DNA of 64,000 bases. It comes from Nephrocerus scutellatus. Lineage: Eukaryota; Arthropoda; Insecta; Diptera; Pipunculidae. Positions 29,601 to 41,600 of this stretch are shown in pieces (the first letter of the stretch is position 1; every line of letters begins with the position of its first letter). The position numbers were made by a program, and so were the translations under genes. Location: NCBI GenBank assembly GCA_947095585.1, contig OX352761.1, positions 133,578,277 through 133,642,276 on the forward strand, written 5' to 3'. A model generated the notes under the pieces. That model did not search any database. It was not told the DNA's origin and saw only the letters and a program-made list of their open reading frames with translations.

Positions 29601-32600
29601 CGAACGAATGGCGGCTGTTGCTGCTGTGAATGCAACGTTGTTCATAATTCTTGTTGGCGGGCTATCGCTACAGAGCCTGTTGTTTTTGTTGCACACATTT
29701 TATTTTCTTTTCGTAGCTTTCCATCCATCCTTGTAATATTATTTTGTTTATTTTTAGATTGGTGGCGAAAAACGAAGCAACGACGGGCAAATTCTTTATT
29801 TTTACTCCTGCTAGAGCCATTTTTGGCTGTGAATTATAATCGACATAAATTTATGGGCATACAGGATTCGTTTTTTTTGCTACTTTCGTTGTTGTTGTTG
29901 TTGGTTTACTGCCATGTAACCAAGTACTACGAACCACTTACTAAATTTCTCGACCTTATTCTATTTTTGTGAATTGGTTTTTTTGTTGAACTGCGTGTGC
30001 TTGCGATAAAAATAAATTTCATAGAGCGCTTTCTGCTGAACTAGCTATACATACACAGGTAGCAAAGTGGAAATCAAATTGTACATGCTGCGTCGTTCTT
30101 TGTTTCAGATCTTCATCTTCACGCCGGCAAGAAGTGGATCACCTCGAATTCCTTACATTTTTCTGCACAATCTGCTGATTTATACGTCCCAAACTTGGTT
30201 CGGTTTTTGTGTTGTAGATGGTCTATCTGACTTTGGACTTGTTTTAGACTTTTGCAACATTGTATAAAATTTGCTACTTGCCACCATTTTTACAATTTTT
30301 CACTTAAATTCCACAAGAAATCAGAAGTCGTCGTGACATTTGAGCGTAGAAATTTGAAAGATACACGTACGATACCATACTGGATACATCGTTTATTATT
30401 AGAAAAAATAAAATAATAATATATAAAACAATGTTTCTCCTATGCCCTCAAATTAGATGCATCATCATTTGAGTTTCTTCACTCTTGGGTGTCGTCCTAT
30501 ATTCGCCGCTTGTTGTCTCATCAAATTACCGATTAAATTTCTTTTTGATTCATTAATTTTTATTACAACTGAGATAGAATCGCCTAGTAGTTTTTTCAAC
30601 CTATAATTAAAGGTTTGTTGGTACTAAAAAAATTTGTGGTTAGTCCCATTAAAACAGTTAGTTATAGTTATATTACATTGGCCAGTATACCGTCCATGGG
30701 CTTCATCCGTTAAGTCTTATTTTTACGATAAGTTTTACTTAACATGGTTTCATGTGGAAGTCGTGCTGTGTATTTAAAAACACGCCGATTTCTATTTTTT
30801 ACGTACAAAGTCAGATCAACAACGTTGTTTTTGAATGTCCGAATTTTGTTGACGTTTTTTATTATATTATAGGTGAGCCCGTAAAATAGCAGTTTATTGA
30901 ATTGATTGATAGTTAACTGCGAGCTTAGCCCAACTAGCCAGCACATCTGTTTTAATTTAATGGGAAATTCTTTTTTTCCTTCATTACGTGCCTCTTGCAC
31001 TTTGCCTTTTGCATATACATATTGAGGTAATTTGCCATTTCTTTATCAGAGCTGGAAACCGATTTTGTCAAACCAAGCGCAATTTACTATCAGCCGGAAA
31101 GCCCAATGTGAAAACCTAAAAACTAAACTAACCCAAAGTAAAACAACAAACCCAATTTACATGCGGATCTTATTTTGAGTGAATTTCTGCCGGTAGTCAG
31201 TTAACCAGTTAGTGTATTGATACGAACTTTGCTTCGTTGATGCAACTTTTTTATCTAATTTCCAAATTAATTACTCGTATATCTCCTAACCTAAAACTAA
31301 AAAAAGAACTAGCAAGGATCATTCGCAACGCATTAGAAAGCAGGAGAGAATTGACGATACAGAATTTATTCATAAGTCTCACCCCAACAAATAAAACTGA
31401 CTACTCATTATGGAGAAATACAAAGAAACTCGATCACCCTATAAAAAAAAGAGTGCATAACAGGTTGGAATTGAGCCAGAGACGACACCGGAGAAAAGCA
31501 AACTTCCGTAAAGTTTTCACATCAAACGACATCAATTTGGAAATTTGAACTAATGTAGTTCAATTAAGGTCACATCAAAAGCTTCTAGCACAGTAAAATT
31601 AGAGTGAGGATAATCCAAGAGGTTACTGGTACTCCCTGGTTTATAAAAATGGTCACCAACCTGCGAGATCTAGAGATCCACTCCGTGATTTTTTCACCAA
31701 AATGCCTTGTATTGTGTATGGGTGGCCCGGGCCCATACAAATTTTATAAAAAAAAAAGGATTTTCTTTAAATTTTAAACGCATGTGTATCATGCCGATGG
31801 ACAACACTTTTTATACAAATTTGGGAGTGATCGGGCTCCGTGGTCGGGGGCACCCATACAAATTTAAAAAAAAGGATCCGATTTTCTTTGAATTTTATAC
31901 TCATGTGTATCTTCGATTAGAGAATTTACAAGAACATTTTCATTTTTTGGGCTTTTTTTAATGTGTGACTTCAACTTAAGTTTTGCGTCTAGAGTCATTC
32001 CTAGATATTTTGCCTCGTTTGCATACCATGAAATACCGAGTTGATGAAAAGGGGTAAATTATTCACCTTTCGGTATGTAAAATTGACATGTGTTGCCTTT
32101 GAGAACAATTCGCCAGGTATTTGTCCACTCGCATATTTAGTCTAGAGCTCGTTGAAATTTTCCGGTTGATAATTCAATAGTATAACCCGTTGTGAAGATA
32201 CCCGTATCGTCTGCGAACGTGGTTACGACTGTCTCTTCGTCTTGAGGTATGTTTCTTGTGTAAAGCAAGAACAGGATTGAGCAGAGAACGCTACCTTGCG
32301 GTACACCGGAGTGAATTTCTGTGAACTTCGAATACTCAGTCTCGTATGTTACACGAAAGACCAATAAATATAAGTTTCACATAAACTAAAAAGGTTTATT
32401 CACATCAAGATGGGATACGACCGAATTAAAATTGCCTTTAAAGCCACTGTCTCTTCGCCGTGAGGTATGTCTCTTGTGTAAAGCAAGAACAGAATTGGAC
32501 CAAAACGCTACCTTGTGTGACGTGTTCCCTGCATTATTTCATTGATATTAATGTTCAACATGCTATCTCTTTCCTTCATCAATCTTATTCATTATTTGTC

Positions 32601-35600
32601 TTGATATATATATTTTCAATAAAACGAATAACTCTGAGAAGAGAGTTCAGTTGATTTGTGACTGACAACCAAAACAGACGTGGAAGATAAAACGTTCGTT
32701 AACTTTGCTTAAAGAGTATTCTTTGTTTGTTTGAATAGTTATCCTGACTATTACTGGAAAATAAAACGTTAATTAATTTTGGTTAAACAGTATTCTTTAT
32801 TTATTTGAATAGTTATCCTGACAATTATTCACAAGTGGGATTTACTCGTGACCTCAAAACGAAATAAACGAAAATAAAAACGAAATAAACGAAAATCAAA
32901 ACGAAATAAACGAAAATAAAAACGAAATAAACGAAAATCAAAACGAAATAAAGGAAAATCAAAACGTATTTCGTTAACGAAATAAACGAAAATAATAATA
33001 AATATAAATGAAATGCCGGGTTATAGAGATGAAAAATTAAGTGTTTTGCGAGAGAAGTGCCGTGAGGCAGGATTGTCAACGTCTGGTAAGCGAATTAATC
33101 TCATACATCGATTAGAAGAACACATGAATGAAGAGCAGGTGGGTGATGAAAATATAGAATCTATGTTATCTGCACAAATAAAGGATTTGCAAAAGGTAGT
33201 CAACGATTTACGACTACAGCAGATACAAACAACAACATTTCAACAGATTCATAAAAACGCATCAGCCACTGCGCAGTTTGTTTTAGACGATGATAAAGAG
33301 ATTCCGTTAACAACGGTGCCTGCATGTCAGCCTCTCATACATACAACAACAGCGTCTTCTGCGGTTCCTGTGCGAACATGTTTTTCTACGTACTTAACGA
33401 CGACAACATCTCCAATGTATTCTGCGTCTATACCTACGACACATGCTACACCGCTTGGTAGTGCATATACGTTTCAGCGACAAGTTGGTGTGCAAACACC
33501 TAACGGATTTGTGCCACTCACAAACGCAAACATACCATTCGCTGCGCCGACATTCGAGACACAGACACATGCGCCTGTGTATTTGCCGCCGCAATATATC
33601 TCTCCTCTTCCTTCGTATAATCCATACGGAAGCGCAAGAGACGTCGTAGCCCTGCTGCCAGAATTCAACCCTTCATCGGAGAAATCTTTGGATTCGTTGC
33701 AATTTGTTAATAGAGTGGAGTCATTAAAGAACGCGTATAAGTGGGACGACCAGGTGGTAGTTTTTGCTGTACAACAAAAAATGATGGGAGCTGCAAAATA
33801 TTGGGTGGATTCGCTCGATGAAATTTTCTTTTCTTGGCAGCAATTTGTTCTAAAGTTTTTGAAAGACTTTCCGAGTGTTGAGAATGTTGCCGATGTACAT
33901 ATTAAAATGTCACACACGAAACGTCTTCACAATGAGTCTCCCCACGATTATTACTACAAAATGCTCGCTTATGGTAGAAAAGGTGGTTTACCCCAATCAG
34001 CAATAGCTCGCCACATTGTAAATGGAATCAACGACCCGGATTTACGTAAGAAAATCTCTAATAACTACGACGAGTGCAGTGAATTACTACGAGATATTTT
34101 AAACTTTTGTGCGCATAACGAAATAAAAGGACCATACGTAATAACAAAGCCGTCGAAAAATATCTCAGATACACCCAAAAATTTTCATAAAACCACCGAG
34201 AATAGAAGTCAAGGTATTAAATGCTTCAACTGCGGCAAACTTGGACATGTTTCCATCAGATGCCCCGAACCTCAACGCAAAGAGAGATGCCATTCATGCG
34301 GCCGAACTTCTCATCAGACATCGAACTGTCCTAATAAGCAGCGTCAACCGGAATCGGTCAACGATATTAAAGGGAATGTACTTCATCTAAAAAGTGATAT
34401 TGTAAAGGACATTAAAGTCAACAATTTACCTACATCAGCATTCGTCGATCCTGGAAGCAGCCATACTTTGATACGAGAGTCTTTCACCCACAATCTTACT
34501 GATGTCAAAGACTGTTCAGTTACGCTGAGTGGATTTGCGGGAGGCAAGTTCATTTGTAACAAAAAAATCGAAGCGGAAATCTATTTTGATGACACCATTT
34601 TTGAAGCGGAGTTGCTGATCGTTAACAATGAGATGATAACCGAAAACGTCCTTTTAGGAAGAGACGTACTTTGTCGCCAGGGAGCTCGACTTATTATAGA
34701 AGGTGCTGAATGCCGGATGGAAAAATCCGTTAATGTTATATCGCCCAATACGCAACTTAATAAAGTCGAGCAAGGTGAGTTGAAATCGATTTTAACTAAC
34801 CATCGAGGGTGTTTTGCAGAAAAACTGGTCGACCTGGGGACGTGCAACCTATCGAAAATGCAGATCAAACTTTCTTCCAACACTCCGGTGAAAACCAAAC
34901 CGTATCGTTTGCCGTTTGCCAGAAGACCCATAGTCACCAATATAGTTAACGATCTGCTTTCAACAAACATCATACGTCATTCAAATTCGCCGTACGCATC
35001 TCCAGTTGTCTTGGTAGACAAGAAAAATGGTGAACATCGTTTGTGTGTCGACTACCGGCTGTTAAACAGCATCACAGTAAAAATTCCTTATCCGATGCCA
35101 AATCTTGAAGAACAACAATGTGCTTTCACGCAACTTATCGACCTGTTATGCAAGAAACCAGTACTTGAATTATATAACCATACCGCTTACCACGAAGTAC
35201 ACACGGATGCTAGCGCTGTTGGTCTCGCTGGTGTTCTTCTGCAGTCCAACAATAACAGAGATTGGAAACCCGTATTTTACTATAGTCGCCACTGTACTGC
35301 TGCCGAAAGCAAGAGGCACAGTTACGAACTCGAAGTTCTCGCCGTTGTCGAGTCTCTCGAACGTTTTCGTGTTTATGTTCTTGGGAAGCCTTTCAAACTC
35401 GTCACCGATTGCGCCGCCATTGCCAAAGCCAAGGCCAATTCAGAAATGATTCCCAAGATTGCTCGCTGGTGGATCAAAATCCTCGATTATGACTTCGAAG
35501 CTGTCCATCGTCAAGGAAGCCGCATGTCCCATGTTGATGCACTTAGCAGATCCCCCAATTTACCACCAAAAGAAATTCTTCCTGGAAATGACATTTTGAA

Positions 35601-38600
35601 GATTAACTCTGCAACAGATGATTGGTTGTTGACGATGCAACGACAAGATCCGTCACTAACTGAAATCATAGCCGTTTTAAATGGAGAACGTAAGTCCGAA
35701 CAAGAAACTCAATTTAAAACAGATTATATATTACAGAATCACCGGTTGTATCGCAAAATCGAAAACACCTTAAAATTCGTTGTACCAAGATCCGTAAGAT
35801 GGAGAATTGTTCGTTCATGCCATGATGAGGTAGGCCATTTCGGTCTAGACAAAACAATCCAGCGTATTCAAACACACTTCTGGTTTCCGAAAATTCGAAA
35901 ATACGTGAAGGAGTATCTCGCCGCATGCATTGAGTGCTGCTACTACAAATCTAAGGGCGGGAAACCTGAAGGGCGTCTTCATTATGGAGAAATTGAACCG
36001 ATTCCATTTCGACAAATACACATCGATCACCTCGGTCCATTTATTCGAAGCAAACGGAGAAACATGTATGTCCTTGCAATCTCTGACGCATTCAGCAAGT
36101 TTCTCATCATAAAGGCTGTCAAAACTACAAAGACGATTCCCGTCATCAATACGCTTAATGAAGTAACTACCTACTTTGGACTTCCAAAACGCATCATTAC
36201 CGACAGGGGCACTGCGTTTACCTCTAAATCGTTCGAAACGTATTGTGAACAAAACAATATTCAGCATATAAAAACAGCTGTGCGTACCCCAAGGGCCAAC
36301 GGGCAGGTTGAGAGAGCCAACCACACCATTCTCACATTTGTCCGAACAACGACGAAGGAACCAAAGGATTGGGACCTAAACATACGAAATTTGCAGTGGG
36401 CTGTTAATTCTCAACGGAATTCGACGTCGGGGTTCAGTCCAAACGAACTCATCTTTGACTTCAAGCTTATTGATGTGGTACAAAATCGTCTTGTCGCCGC
36501 TATTCATGACGAAGTCTGCTGTAACGAAGATGATTTAATTAGCAATAAAAGAGCTAAAGCCGCTGAAAATATATCCGAGAGTCGTGAAAAATGGAAACAA
36601 CGTTTTGATATGAAACACGCCGAACCAACTTTGTATGCTGAGGGTGACTTAGTAGTAATATCAAACGAACCATCATCTACCGGGGAATCACGAAAACTTG
36701 AGCCCAAGTATAGGGGCCCTTATCGAGTTTCCAAAGTCTTGGGTAATGACCGATTCCTGATCGAAGATATTCCTGGAATGCATATTACTCAGAAGAAATT
36801 TTGCTCCGTATACGCCACCGACAAAATCAAACCGTGGTGTCATCATTCGCCTGACCTGGATGAAGGTGAAGAGCAAGAGACTGATGAAGCCGAGGACGAC
36901 TTCGAAGTAGGATTGGCCGAGCTGTGACGTGTTCCCTGCATTATTTCATTGATATTAATGTTCAACATGCTATCTCTTTCCTTCATCAATCTTATTCATT
37001 ATTTGTCTTGATATATATATTTTCAATAAAACGAATAACTCTGAGAAGAGAGTTCAGTTGATTTGTGACTGACAACCAAAACAGACGTGGAAGATAAAAC
37101 GTTCGTTAACTTTGCTTAAAGAGTATTCTTTGTTTGTTTGAATAGTTATCCTGACTATTACTGGAAAATAAAACGTTAATTAATTTTGGTTAAACAGTAT
37201 TCTTTATTTATTTGAATAGTTATCCTGACACTTGTGTTACACCGGCGTGAATTTTTTTGAACTTCGAATACTCAGTCCCGTGTCTAACACAAAAGAGCAT
37301 AAGAAACATAATAAACTAAGAAGGTATATTTATGTCAAGATGGGATACGATCGAGTTAAAATTGCCTTTAAAGGCACGAATATTTGTGAAATGAATTTCA
37401 AAATGAGAATTAATTTCACAGAGTAAAAATTTAAACAAAATTGTGAAAGTGAAATTGTGCCACTGGAATTGTGTCCAGTCGAATTGTGTCTTGTGGAATT
37501 GTGCTAGTGGAATTGGGCTAGAATCGATAATAACGTTCTGGTGGGAAAATTTTGAAGTCTGATTAAAAGAATACCATTTATGATCTTATCGGTACCGGAA
37601 ATGTTCGTAATATGTCAGGAATAGGCCCGCAGAGAATATATTATCTAGTGACTTTGATTTTGTAATGATTCTGAGAACTTGCACTTCCACAACTGTGCTT
37701 CTCGCTGAATGCCAACTGATGCGATGAAAAGAGATTTCTGTCCTCTACTTAGGCATCGTTGGCTATTGAGGCAATGGCTTATTATTGCTTGATACTATGA
37801 ATTATAATAGTTAACTTTAAGCTGCATTTTTTGTCGCATTTCTTCTATGCTCTGGTCATCTTTCTATATTAATTGTGAAATAAAAAGCCCCAACTACAAT
37901 GCAAGGATGCTTAATTGCTGGAAGTCATAATGATTTCCAATTATGTACATCCAAAGAGAAAGTATCATCGTTGCTCTTGTGGTATAGGTAATCAATACAA
38001 CAATCTACAAAATGTACTTATAAGATGTACATTGCAATATACTAATGTGAAAAATTAAAATGATTGCTTGATTGAAAAAGGTTAATTGCATAATTGTGTA
38101 TTACAATTATTGCAATTACAGGTTTAATGACGACATATTTCAGCTGGAATGATTAATGGCGAATCAAACAGTTATTTTGAAATTACAAAAATCGTTGTTT
38201 TTTATTCCGAAGCTGTAAATGTTGTGAGCGGATGTATACAAGACTTTAGACTGAGAAATTCCCCTTCCTAATGCTTCCTTCACATTAAATTTCCGTAAAT
38301 CTACATACCATCGTATATTCAACACTTCTCACTTGCTTTGCAGGATCGCGCACGCAACACTTCGGAGCGACTGTCATCGACCACAACTCTCACAGTGAAC
38401 ATTGCTGACTCCGATGACCTGGATCCATCGTTCATTTATCGTGGTTGCGTCCTACTCGATGGAGCATGCATAAATCCGGAGTATAGTGCCTCTGTGCCGG
38501 CTGGATCTTTGCAGGGCGTTCTGACCGTTGTCCCCGAACGAATTCAAGCTGTTGACCTCGACACCATCAGCTCACCGATACGATACTCCTTTGCCAGTGG

Positions 38601-41600
38601 AATGCCCGGCAATTACGCTGATTACTTTGAGGTTGACGAGCAGACAGGTGTCCTCAAGCAAATAAAAGCAGTGGACACGTCGACAGCAAAGAAATATGAC
38701 ATCGTTGTTAAGGCAGAAGAGGAGTCGCAGGCAAAACGTTTCACTACAGCGAAATTGACAATTACCGTGAAACCAGTCGATGCAAATCCACCGATTATCT
38801 CAGCGTCCGACATTGAAGGTTTTGTGGATGAGAATTCACCGATCGGTACTAAAGTGCTCGATGCCAATGGACGACCGATTTCATTTAAGACGTCTGACGC
38901 CGATCTTGGCGAGGATGACCCAAAACCAGATTACATCTATGAGCTGACAACACCGTCGTTTGATGTGACAAAAGATGGTATTCTTGTCGTCAACGAAGAG
39001 GGTCTCGATCGTGATACGCCGTCGCCGGGACGTTTCAAATTCCAAGTCGTCGCCAGGGAGCCGCGAACGAATGCTGCCAGTGCGCCGCTGAGTTTGACAG
39101 TGATCTTGCGAGATGTGAACGATAACGCGCCTAAGTTAGCGATGGTCGCACCAATTTCGATTACCGCTGGCGACGGAAAGCGTCTCGTGACGCAGGTAAC
39201 GGCAACGGATAACGACGAAGGCGAGAATGCCGTGATCACGTATTCGATTTATCATGTGTCCAACAATGGATTGCAAAAGTTCGCGATTGACAAGCAGAGT
39301 GGTGAGATCGAAACGCGGGGCAGATTGCTAGCCGGAGAGCAGTACAGTATAACAGTGCAAGCGAGCGATATAGGTGGACTATCGTCGCAGGCGATCGTTG
39401 AGGTGTCAGTGATGCCAGGACCGAATACAAAGCCTCCACGTTTTGTTAAGTCAATCTATGAGGTTCAAGTGAGTGAAGGCGCCGAAATAAATTCCACCGT
39501 GACTGTGGTTCATGCCGAGGATCCAGAAAATGATCCTGTCACATATTCGATCGTGTCAGGTAACGATCTGCGGCAGTTTTCAGTCGGTCAGGAGAATGGG
39601 GTCATCGTAGTTATTCGCAAGTTGGACAGAGAAAGCCTTACGCGCTACCAATTGACCGTGAAGGCGGAAGATAATGGCGGACTGTCGAGCAGCACAACCG
39701 TTAAGATAAAAGTCACAGACATCAACGACAAGAATCCCGAATTCGACGAGTTGACGATGCCTTATATCTTTCACGTGGATGAAGGTAAGGTCGATGCATT
39801 TGTTGGTATGGTACACGCTACCGACGCTGACGAAGGCATCAACGCAGAGATTTCCTACACTATACCAACAGATATTCCCTTTGATATCAATGCCAAGAGT
39901 GGAGAGGTTAGGACTCGCTCAAAATTGGACTATGAGCGACAGACTGAATACCGCTTCGTGGTCACGGCAAAGGATGGTGCTCCAGATGCCCGTTTGGGAA
40001 CAGCAAGCGTCACGGTATTGGTGAGGGATCTGCCCGATGAGGTACCAAAGTTTACCGATGCCCGCATTGATGTGCATGTTCCTGAGAATGTACCTGACCT
40101 GCTGATCGCCACTGTGCAGGCAGTCGATCCAGACACAATACAGGAGATCAACTATGTACTGCGCAAGGGACCTGCAGATCTCTTTAAAGTAGGACCTCGT
40201 ACCGGCGAAGTGAAGACCACTAAAGGCTTGGACTATGAGAAGGAAAAAAATCACGAGTTGATCATCGGCACCACGGAGAATGATGGTGACGGTCCTGGCA
40301 ATACAATTCGCATAAACATTGAAGTAGACGATCGCAATGATATTCCTCCGGTGTTCGTGTCAGTTCCAGAGCCAGTTACAGTAAATGATGACCAACCAAT
40401 TGGAACGATGATTGCTACAATGCCAGCTATCGATGGAGATGGCTCATCGCCGGGTAATGTCGTTCGCTACGAAATGGTTGGACGTGGAAAGTCTCTCAAA
40501 TACTTCCAAGTGGATCCCGATACAGGAGCAGTGCGAATTCGAGATGAACTTCGTAAAGAAGAGGACACCGAGTATCAAGTTGATATACGCGCCTACGATT
40601 TGGGTGAACCTCAACTGAGTTCTGTGGCCACACTGCCAGTTTTCGTGCGACACCTGCTCACAGATCCGAACGAAGAGAACGCAATGCCTGGACAAACGGA
40701 CAACGGAGGAGTTATAATGAGTCCTGAGAGTTTGGGTCTTGCATTCAGCGATGATGGCTATACGACAGGAGTCCCAGAAACAACCGGCATCAATGCCACC
40801 ATTAAACTTATTCAGATAATTAACTCAAAGAAGGCGGCCCGTAGTAACCCTGGCTTCAAGTGTGAAATCGTTCGCGGTAATGAGATGGGCCTCTTCGATG
40901 TGACCATCGAGGATCATGGATGTGGCATTGTTCTAGCAAAGCATTTAGATTTCGAAAATAGAACGTCACATTCGTTGGACTTGAAACTAGTGTCGCACAA
41001 ATATTTCATTAATCCACACAAGAGTACGACCACGGTGAAGATCATTGTCCAGGATGAGAATGATAATCCCCCGGAATTTATATTCAATCGATTCCGAGGA
41101 AGGAAGGATACTCTATATGCAGTGGTTGCGCCAGACGTTGACATCGATACACCCATTCTGCAGGTTCGGGCCACCGACCGTGATTCCGGAAAATATGCAA
41201 TGATCAGGTACAAGATCTATGATGAGGAGGACAACAGTATTAGCGATGACAATTTGGTAAATAAGAAATTTGAAGCTTATTAGAATCCTGAAGTTTAATT
41301 TTTTCTATTTTTGCAGCCAACAACGTACTTTACAATGACTGAGGACACAGGTATCCTGAAGACAGCGAAACATCTCCGCGAGGTTGCCGCGTTCCCATTG
41401 AAATTCTTTGTAGAAGCTCGCGATAATGACGGTCAGGACATTGGTTCGCACAGGACACGTGCTCGTATTGTCGTCAACCTGATTACAGATCTCAATCGTA
41501 TGACTTTGGTCTTCTCGGACTCAACACCAAAAGAAATTCGAAATCATTACACTGCGTTAGAAGAATTGCTGGAAGAGAAAACCAATGGATTGGTCACTGG

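Larger units (their letters stand above)
32516..37230 (+). mobile_element. Ty3/mag-like LTR retrotransposon, young insertion with defective RT
   Basis: Two 308-bp direct repeats, identical by eye, begin TGTGACG and end CCTGACA. They flank one 1304-codon gag-pol frame. A 4-bp duplication CTTG lies outside both ends (32512-32515 and 37231-37234). A nearby uninterrupted paralogue of the target (around 32300-32315) reads CTACCTTGCGGTACACCGG, matching the flanks CTACCTTG and TGTTACACCGG joined together, so the boundaries are firm. The integrase with DD35E spacing and a GPY/F module places it in Ty3/Gypsy; the single frame and two CCHC knuckles suggest the mag clade. LTR identity means recent insertion. 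It sits in sense orientation inside the long cadherin intron. Confidence 0.95.
9889..38343 (+). other. cadherin intron 2 (28.5 kb)
   Basis: Begins GTAAGT and ends TTGCTTTGCAG. It hosts the mag-like element and the relics listed. Stretches with nothing recognised: 9889-12600, 12960-16410, 18350-21570, 22150-24100, 24940-25080, 25830-27160, 28790-31230 and 37390-38340. None has a convincing frame or RNA gene. Confidence 0.75.

Noticed and set aside
32825..33079. Reverse-strand frame of repeated hydrophobic residues
   Set aside because: It is the mirror of the 21-bp leader repeat of the LTR element, not a gene.
33394..33917. Reverse frames of 66-147 codons inside gag
   Set aside because: Shadows of the gag-pol frame with no domain pattern.
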